Of a DNA stretch of 64,000 nt, positions 61,206-64,000 are shown piece after piece. How positions within the stretch are numbered: position 1 is the stretch's first letter; each line of letters begins with the position of its first letter. The notes below the pieces were generated by a model. It worked only from the letters and a program-made list of their open reading frames with translations. It had not been told where the DNA came from and made no database searches. The translations under genes and the position numbers were made by a program. Origin of the DNA: a virus; IMG/VR virus record IMGVR_UViG_3300006754_000014, positions 1 to 64,000 of that record. The stretch is one strand, 5' to 3'.

Positions 61206-61375
61206 CAACTATGATCTTCATCTGTTGGTAGGGATGTTACTACTAATATTTCATGGAGGTCTGGGCGTATTTTTTTCTTCGCGATTTTTTTCTCTAGTTC
61301 TTCGTAATTAAGATTACAATATAATACATTATTGTTATGATATACATGGAAGTTTATTTCAGGACTCTTAATCAT
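61202..61375 (-). CDS. Hypothetical protein, 57 aa
   Basis: MIKSPEINFHVYHNNNVLYC start with N-L-N-Y-E-E-L-E-K-K-I-A-K-K-K-I-R and L-H-E-I-L-V-V-T-S-L. The V-Y-H-N-x-x-V-L-Y-x-N-L pattern is common in tiny phage early proteins, from memory. Its stop lies within the -35 of the next promoter. Function unknown. Confidence 0.6.
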   Translation of the reverse strand: MIKSPEINFHVYHNNNVLYCNLNYEELEKKIAKKKIRPDLHEILVVTSLPTDEDHSC

Positions 61376-61395
61376 TTTTTCCTACGAAAATTTTT

Positions 61396-61548
61396 TTACA
61401 GTTTATGAATAACTAATCCATCATTCTTTATCTGCCATTCTAACATATCTCCTTCTTCCCAAAAAAGATCTTCCAACATTTCTTCGCTTAATCTTATATA
61501 ATACTCGTCGGTCTTTTCATTATATTCAATCTCCAACTCATCAAACAT
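61396..61548 (-). CDS. AbrB-like small protein, 50 aa
   Basis: MFDELEIEYNEKTDEYYIRL start, then S-E-E-M-L-E-D-L-F-W-E-E-G-D-M-L-E-W and N-D-G-L-V-I-H-K-L. The beta-hairpin, helix, G-D-x-L-x-W, then I-x-x-L order is like the SpoVT/AbrB swapped-hairpin DNA-binding fold, but very acidic for a DNA binder. The start is set at 61548 because a promoter (61565-61593) covers the longer reading frame upstream. Confidence 0.65.
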   Translation of the reverse strand: MFDELEIEYNEKTDEYYIRLSEEMLEDLFWEEGDMLEWQIKNDGLVIHKL

Positions 61549-61564
61549 AGTAAGATTCCAACTG

Positions 61565-61593
61565 ATCTTATATATGATTCTCGGCCCTGGCAA
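61565..61593 (-). promoter_or_regulatory. Sigma70-like promoter candidate
   Basis: TTGCCA (61588-61593), 17 nt, TAAGAT (61565-61570) on the minus strand, about 17 nt upstream of the AbrB-like start. Matches 5/6 and 4/6. Confidence 0.4.
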
Positions 61594-61750
61594 TTTTTTT
61601 TATTTCAATATATTTCTCTCGCGCTTTTGGTTCGTTGTAGGTTAGGGTAGTGAGCGGTTTTACTTATCGTATCGCGAATCGTCATATACCGTAACACCCC
61701 CGGCGCACTGCTCATATGTTATAACTCTTAATAATTAATACAAAATACAT
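61594..61750. other. Gap without recognised gene
   Basis: 157 nt between the AbrB-like gene's promoter and the terminator at 61751. AT-rich except for a short GC-rich patch near 61697-61710. I see no reading frame, hairpin or promoter of note. Confidence 0.5.
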
Positions 61751-61772
61751 AAAAACCCTCTACCATGGAGGG
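61751..61772 (-). terminator. Intrinsic terminator for the minus-strand small unit
   Basis: On the minus strand: CCCTC, 7-nt loop, GAGGG, followed by TTTTT. It ends the transcript that begins near 61996 and carries the 61-aa gene. Confidence 0.7.
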
Positions 61773-61790
61773 GCAGAGGGAGAGGGGTGC

Positions 61791-61976
61791 TCAGGTCAGG
61801 CGGGTCGCATGGGGATGCTCTCTGCCTTGTCTGTTCGTGTTGGTCCTGAGTCCTTTGGTCATGCTCATAATGAGGTCTGACCGGCGGGGTTTCGAGGCGG
61901 GAAGCACGGTGTACTTGATCTCGCCACGTGCGTCTGCTCGCTGGAGGTCGGAGCGGGAGACGTTTGAAAAATCCAT
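61791..61976 (-). CDS. Hypothetical basic protein, 61 aa, in its own transcription unit
   Basis: Starts MDFSNVSRSDLQRADARGEI and continues K-Y-T-V-L-P-A-S-K-P-R-R-S-D-L-I-M-S-M-T-K-G-L, ending in an Arg/His/Thr-rich tail. GC-richer than the surrounding phage genes. It is flanked by a TATAAT promoter (62003-62031) and an intrinsic terminator (61751-61772), the layout of a phage moron. A competing plus-strand frame on the same DNA lacks such signals. Function unknown. Confidence 0.55.
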   Translation of the reverse strand: MDFSNVSRSDLQRADARGEIKYTVLPASKPRRSDLIMSMTKGLRTNTNRQGREHPHATRLT

Positions 61977-62002
61977 GAGGAATTTCTCTTGACTACCCTC
62001 CT

Positions 62003-62031
62003 ATTATACCCCCCGGGCAGACCCATGGCAT
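62003..62031 (-). promoter_or_regulatory. Sigma70-like promoter of the minus-strand small unit
   Basis: ATGCCA (62026-62031), 17 nt, perfect TATAAT (62003-62008) on the minus strand, about 27 nt before the start at 61976. It points away from the plus-strand promoter at 62091. Confidence 0.55.
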
Positions 62032-62065
62032 GAAAGAGTGTGCACTTTGCGAACTGTCCCCTAGC

Positions 62066-62085
62066 ACCCCACAAGGGGGTTTTTT
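62066..62085 (+). terminator. Small intrinsic terminator or insulator hairpin
   Basis: ACCCC, 5-nt loop, GGGGT, then TTTTTT on the plus strand, just upstream of the plus-strand promoter. It would block plus-strand read-through into the HicA-like unit. Confidence 0.55.
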
Positions 62086-62090
62086 GCGTG

Positions 62091-62096
62091 TATAAT
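62091..62096 (+). promoter_or_regulatory. Promoter -10 box of the plus-strand cassette
   Basis: TATAAT on the plus strand, 26 nt upstream of the ATG at 62122. No good -35 is visible at 16-18 nt (that position falls in the terminator hairpin), so it may need an activator or be weak. Confidence 0.5.
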
Positions 62097-62121
62097 ACAG
62101 GGGTACACACGACAAGACTCC

Positions 62122-62358
62122 ATGAACGGTTGGGAAAACTACGAAACTTGGAACGCTTCTCTTTGGATTGGCAACGACGAGTTTTTGTACAACACCGCTA
62201 AGGCATGCGTCAAGTTTTGTCCCGAAGACGAGACCCCATACGTCAAGTTCATCAGATGCATGACGAACGGTGGAATGCCCATCACTGGCGACGGGGTTAA
62301 GTGGGATGATCCTACTATCAACCATGATGAAATGGTTGAGATGATGGTTGAGTTATGA
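62122..62358 (+). CDS. NYETWN-type small protein (DUF7249-like)
   Basis: 78 aa, starting MNGWENYETWNASLWIGNDE, then F-L-Y-N-T-A-K-A-C. The N-Y-E-T-W-N-x-x-L-W-I-G-N-D motif is found in many phage and cyanobacterial small proteins (DUF7249-like, from memory) of unknown function. The C-terminus is acidic (D-D-P-T-I-N-H-D-E-M-V-E-M-M-V-E-L). One of two confident plus-strand genes in the window. Its stop overlaps the start of the HicA-like gene (ATGA), so the two are coupled. It is in the position expected of an antitoxin. Confidence 0.8.
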   Translation: MNGWENYETWNASLWIGNDEFLYNTAKACVKFCPEDETPYVKFIRCMTNGGMPITGDGVKWDDPTINHDEMVEMMVEL

Positions 62359-62528
62359 CCAGTAAGCAACTTACCAAATTTGCTAGGTCGTTGGGTTGGG
62401 TGCTTGCCCGTCATGGTAGCAAGCACCACATTTTCAAACATGAAAATGCCATCAAACTGGTCACCATACCATATCACACCCGCGATCGCGTAGGCAAGCA
62501 AATCAAGAGACAGTTACAGAGCGTCTAG
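62355..62528 (+). CDS. HicA-like mRNA interferase (toxin-type protein)
   Basis: 57-aa protein: MTSKQLTKFARSLGWVLARH, then G-S-K-H-H-I-F-K-H and V-T-I-P-Y-H-T-R-D-R-V-G-K-Q-I-K-R-Q-L. This is the compact HicA double-stranded-RNA-binding-like fold. It has the G-S-x-H-H segment carrying the catalytic His (His24/25) and the V-T-x-P-x-H strand. HicA toxins cleave mRNA and normally pair with HicB; no HicB-like gene is present. It overlaps the upstream gene by 4 nt and is followed by a strong terminator. It could act on host mRNA, or be a toxin held by its unusual partner. Confidence 0.78.
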   Translation: MTSKQLTKFARSLGWVLARHGSKHHIFKHENAIKLVTIPYHTRDRVGKQIKRQLQSV

Positions 62529-62547
62529 ACGATCTTCGAACTGTCAC

Positions 62548-62572
62548 AAGCACCCTCGAGGGTGCTTTTTTT
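62548..62572 (+). terminator. Strong intrinsic terminator after the HicA-like gene
   Basis: A perfect palindrome AAGCACCCTCGAGGGTGCTT (62548-62567) followed by a T run on the plus strand. It closes the two-gene plus-strand unit. Confidence 0.9.
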
Positions 62573-62576
62573 ATGT

Positions 62577-62613
62577 GAGGGTGTATTTGTTGGTTGCAAT
62601 TCTTTACACCCTC
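62577..62613. repeat. Inverted repeat, 9-bp arms
   Basis: GAGGGTGTA (62577-62585) and TACACCCTC (62605-62613) are separated by 19 nt. Forms a hairpin at the left edge of the DnaA-box region. No T run follows, so it is not an obvious terminator. Confidence 0.7.
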
Positions 62614-62647
62614 TAGGAGCATAATTTTTATGCCACAGTTCTCACCA

Positions 62648-62764
62648 TAAGAGAAGTGCTGCAAGTTTTCCACAGCACTGCCCTATAGCGTATATACTGA
62701 TACCCTGTGGAAAACTTTTTTTCCACAGCATGGACTGCGCTAGTACATAAAAACTCTTCTCTTA
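62648..62764. repeat. Nested inverted repeats around DnaA boxes
   Basis: TAAGAGAAG (62648-62656) and CTTCTCTTA (62756-62764) flank an inner inverted pair of TTTTCCACA boxes (62706-62714 and 62719-62727, 10-bp arms, 4-nt loop). Nested symmetry of this kind suits a protein-binding or replication site. Confidence 0.7.
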
Positions 62765-62818
62765 CCCCTCGCAATCTTATGAGTTAATTATATACTTTTT
62801 CCACAGGATTGTCAAGCG

Positions 62819-62983
62819 TTAAATGTAATAAATCTCATCAGTATTAAAGTCTTCTACTGCTACATTTACCTTGTCAAATTCTTCTAGAGATAATACTTTG
62901 TACCAGTCAATTTCTCGTGGGTTTATATCACCAATTACATCAAGATCTAGCGTAATTCTATACTTTTGTTGTGTGACGTACAT
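62819..62983 (-). CDS. Hypothetical protein, 54 aa
   Basis: MYVTQQKYRITLDLDVIGDI start, then N-P-R-E-I-D-W-Y-K-V-L-S-L-E-E-F-D-K-V-N-V and a short Asp/Glu-rich end. An excellent Shine-Dalgarno (GGAGG, 7 nt spacing) and a near-consensus promoter (63010-63038) make translation very likely. Cytosolic, acidic; family not recognised. Early expression is expected. Confidence 0.75.
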   Translation of the reverse strand: MYVTQQKYRITLDLDVIGDINPREIDWYKVLSLEEFDKVNVAVEDFNTDEIYYI

Positions 62984-63009
62984 GAAAAGAACCTCCAGAA
63001 GACTTTTGT

Positions 63010-63038
63010 ATCATAGTTGTTAACAACTGTTTTGTCAA
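63010..63038 (-). promoter_or_regulatory. Strong sigma70 promoter with palindromic operator
   Basis: TTGACA (63033-63038), 17 nt, TATGAT (63010-63015) on the minus strand. A perfect 14-bp palindrome AGTTGTTAACAACT (63015-63028) lies in the spacer and touches the -10, the classic place for a repressor to block polymerase. Confidence 0.75.
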
Positions 63039-63052
63039 GTACTTATATGTTA

Positions 63053-63306
63053 CAAAATATAATCGCGGATTTGACTTATAAGGAAAGTCATGATAGAATG
63101 CGCGCCAAGATCACAACAACTCCAAGGATTAACACCCTATTTGAGCACTTTATCTCTGGAGGATTAACAGATCTTTTTAGTACATTTGTTTGCCATATAT
63201 TTATGCTCAAATTCCACATAATTACCCCACTTATTAACACCCCTGTGGAAAACTATACAACACGCTGTTATATTAATTAAAGCATTAATAAATGATTTAG
63301 GTATAA
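63053..63306. other. Mostly non-coding region with plus-strand promoter
   Basis: About 250 nt between the small-gene promoter and the next minus-strand gene. It holds a plus-strand sigma70-like promoter and the fifth DnaA box (63244-63252). A plus-strand frame from ATG 63047 or TTG 63017 to 63280 exists, but it lies ahead of or across the promoter and I do not regard it as a gene. Confidence 0.5.
63071..63099 (+). promoter_or_regulatory. Sigma70-like promoter on the plus strand
   Basis: TTGACT (63071-63076), 17 nt, TAGAAT (63094-63099). Both boxes are 5/6. Transcription would start near 63106 and converge with the minus-strand gene at 63307-63528; no convincing reading frame follows. Confidence 0.5.
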
Positions 63307-63528
63307 CTACGTTTCTTTAATTTTCTTGTAAATATGTTCTACTTTGGGGCATTTTGTCTCAGCGAGTATATCTAAATTATCCATAAATTCAAGCAATTCA
63401 GTATATAATTTGAACCCTACTTCTTGTTCATTACATTCTCTATCAGAGAGGAAATTCTTATTTCTACCGAGCGAACAATAGTAATCATATTTCGTATGTA
63501 CGTATTCACGTAGTCTCTTATCTTTCAT
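63307..63528 (-). CDS. Hypothetical protein, 73 aa
   Basis: Charged helical protein (K-D-K-R-L-R-E-Y-V-H-T-K-Y-D-Y-Y-C start, F-K-L-Y-T-E-L-L-E-F-M-D-N-L-D-I-L middle, ending Y-K-K-I-K-E-T). Lies 2 nt downstream of the 95-aa gene, in the same direction. No domain recognised. Confidence 0.7.
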   Translation of the reverse strand: MKDKRLREYVHTKYDYYCSLGRNKNFLSDRECNEQEVGFKLYTELLEFMDNLDILAETKCPKVEHIYKKIKET

Positions 63529-63530
63529 GA

Positions 63531-63818
63531 CTAATGTCCTCCGTAGGGGTCGTTCATTTCATCGAATGTTGAATTATCGTAAGATTCCTGTTCAATTGGT
63601 TTATGATCTGCCATGCCTCCATGATTACCATCTTGAGGCATTTTTCCATAACAGAGATATTCTACTGTTTGAATTGATCCTTTTAACCTATCAAGATCTC
63701 TATCCAATTTCATATACTCTTGATAATCATCTTCTAATTCTTCTAGTCTATCTTCTAATTGAGTTGTTCTTTTATAAAATCTTTCAAGAAGTTGTTCATA
63801 TGATTCAGTTTGTTTCAT
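63531..63818 (-). CDS. Hypothetical coiled-coil protein, 95 aa
   Basis: Residues 5-50 form a Glu/Leu/Arg-rich coiled coil (L-L-E-R-F-Y-K-R-T-T-Q-L-E-D-R-L-E-E-L-E); the C-terminal 40 residues are Asp/Gly/His-rich and probably disordered, ending D-P-Y-G-G-H. It overlaps the upstream partial gene by 14 nt. Function unknown. Confidence 0.72.
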   Translation of the reverse strand: MKQTESYEQLLERFYKRTTQLEDRLEELEDDYQEYMKLDRDLDRLKGSIQTVEYLCYGKMPQDGNHGGMADHKPIEQESYDNSTFDEMNDPYGGH

Positions 63819-64000
63819 TTTCCTCTGTAATAGCGTTATCTAAATTAATTGCAATATGATCTGTTGATATACCTAATCCATAAGAACTATCATCAACAAT
63901 GTCAAAATTTGGGTTATGTAAATCTACATCATATCCATCAATCATTTCTAGCATTGTTGATGCTTTCTTTTTATTCTTTTCATGATATGCTACCCAATTA
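63805..64000 (-). CDS. Partial gene, 3' end only (unknown product)
   Basis: An open frame enters from the right edge and ends with TGA at 63805. It covers the last ~64 residues, ending N-L-D-N-A-I-T-E-E-N-E-T-N; an internal stretch reads E-M-I-D-G-Y-D-V-D-L-H-N-P-N-F-D. No in-window start is needed, and it overlaps the 95-aa gene by 14 nt. Acidic C-terminus; family not recognised. Confidence 0.6.
   Translation of the reverse strand, partial: NWVAYHEKNKKKASTMLEMIDGYDVDLHNPNFDIVDDSSYGLGISTDHIAINLDNAITEENETN

Larger units (their letters stand above)
62666..63252. promoter_or_regulatory. Cluster of five DnaA-box-like sites (TTTTCCACA), candidate origin
   Basis: Exact TTTTCCACA occurs at 62666-62674 (+), 62706-62714 (-), 62719-62727 (+), 62797-62805 (+) and 63244-63252 (-). 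This is the DnaA box known from cyanobacteria. Much of the span is non-coding and AT-rich. It could be an origin, a DnaA-titration site or a regulatory region; T4 itself does not use DnaA. Confidence 0.6.

Noticed and set aside
61765-61992. Plus-strand frame of 75 codons with a hydrophobic stretch
   Set aside because: It overlaps the minus-strand 61-aa gene, which has a promoter and terminator in the right places; the plus-strand frame has neither. The hydrophobic run may be fortuitous, so confidence is moderate.
62139-62501. Long minus-strand frame of 120 codons opposite the HicA cassette
   Set aside because: It is the complement of two well-supported plus-strand genes with recognisable motifs and has no start signals.
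61600-62600. tRNA gene search in the GC-rich islet
   Set aside because: No cloverleaf with a T-arm GTTCRA-type sequence and matching acceptor stem was found; the hairpins are terminators.
62706-62727. Inverted DnaA-box pair considered as a transcription terminator
   Set aside because: The 10-bp hairpin has no T run after either arm, and the same 9-mer recurs at three other nearby sites, which favours a protein-binding role.
63017-63280. Plus-strand open frame of 87 codons from a TTG
   Set aside because: It begins inside a minus-strand promoter palindrome, runs across a plus-strand promoter and a DnaA box, lacks a ribosome binding site, and its composition is not protein-like.

Overview
The window is a late-gene and replication-gene segment of a T4-like myovirus that infects a marine picocyanobacterium (Synechococcus/Prochlorococcus type). 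Three things point there: near-complete T4 order of head, neck, tail and baseplate genes; cyanophage hallmarks (a CobS-like AAA+ ATPase with a CobT-like VWA partner, a DUF3110 protein between gp46 and gp47, very large baseplate proteins); and a cluster of cyanobacterial-type DnaA boxes. Almost every gene is on the minus strand, so transcription runs from high to low coordinates. The bulk is AT-rich; a GC-richer islet lies near 61.76-62.57 kb.

Layout from right to left. 62.8-64.0 kb: small early genes of unknown function, one with a strong sigma70 promoter that carries a palindromic operator. 62.58-63.3 kb: mostly non-coding, with five TTTTCCACA boxes (candidate origin or DnaA-binding locus). 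61.75-62.57 kb: two small independent transcription units facing away from each other; the plus-strand unit encodes an NYETWN-type protein and a HicA-like mRNA interferase and has its own promoter and terminator. 60.1-61.6 kb: small conserved proteins and a GT-A glycosyltransferase. 17.0-60.0 kb: morphogenesis genes in T4 order: gp25, gp6, a 4946-residue gp7-like protein, gp8, a 2691-residue DUF4815 protein, gp13, gp14, gp15, gp16, gp17, gp18, gp19, gp20, a gp67-like core protein, a structural protein, gp21, gp22, gp23, then small head/tail proteins. Many have a T4-type late promoter (TATAAATA, CTAAATA or ATAAATA) 20-40 nt upstream. 11.0-17.0 kb: uvsY, uvsW, an Sm-like protein, gp55 (late sigma), gp47, DUF3110, gp46. 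7.2-10.8 kb: CobT-like and CobS-like genes. 1.2-7.2 kb: the replisome operon gp45, gp44, gp62, regA, interrupted between gp44 and gp62 by a 2.5-kb cassette (two small proteins, a DUF4338/DruA-like protein and a glycosyltransferase) joined by 4-nt ATGA overlaps. 0-1.2 kb: two unknown genes and the start of another late gene.

How the genes work together: gp44/gp62 load the gp45 clamp, which in T4-type phages also serves gp55-directed late transcription from the TATAAATA-type promoters seen here. Gp46/gp47, UvsW and UvsY carry out recombination-dependent replication. Gp17/gp16 package DNA through gp20 into a gp23 head built on gp22 and matured by gp21. RegA represses translation of early mRNAs. 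The most unusual items are the DnaA-box cluster, the HicA-like plus-strand cassette, the DruA-like protein inside the replisome operon, the CobS/CobT-like pair, and repeat-rich giant baseplate proteins. I recognised no tRNA gene, CRISPR array, insertion sequence or photosynthesis gene.
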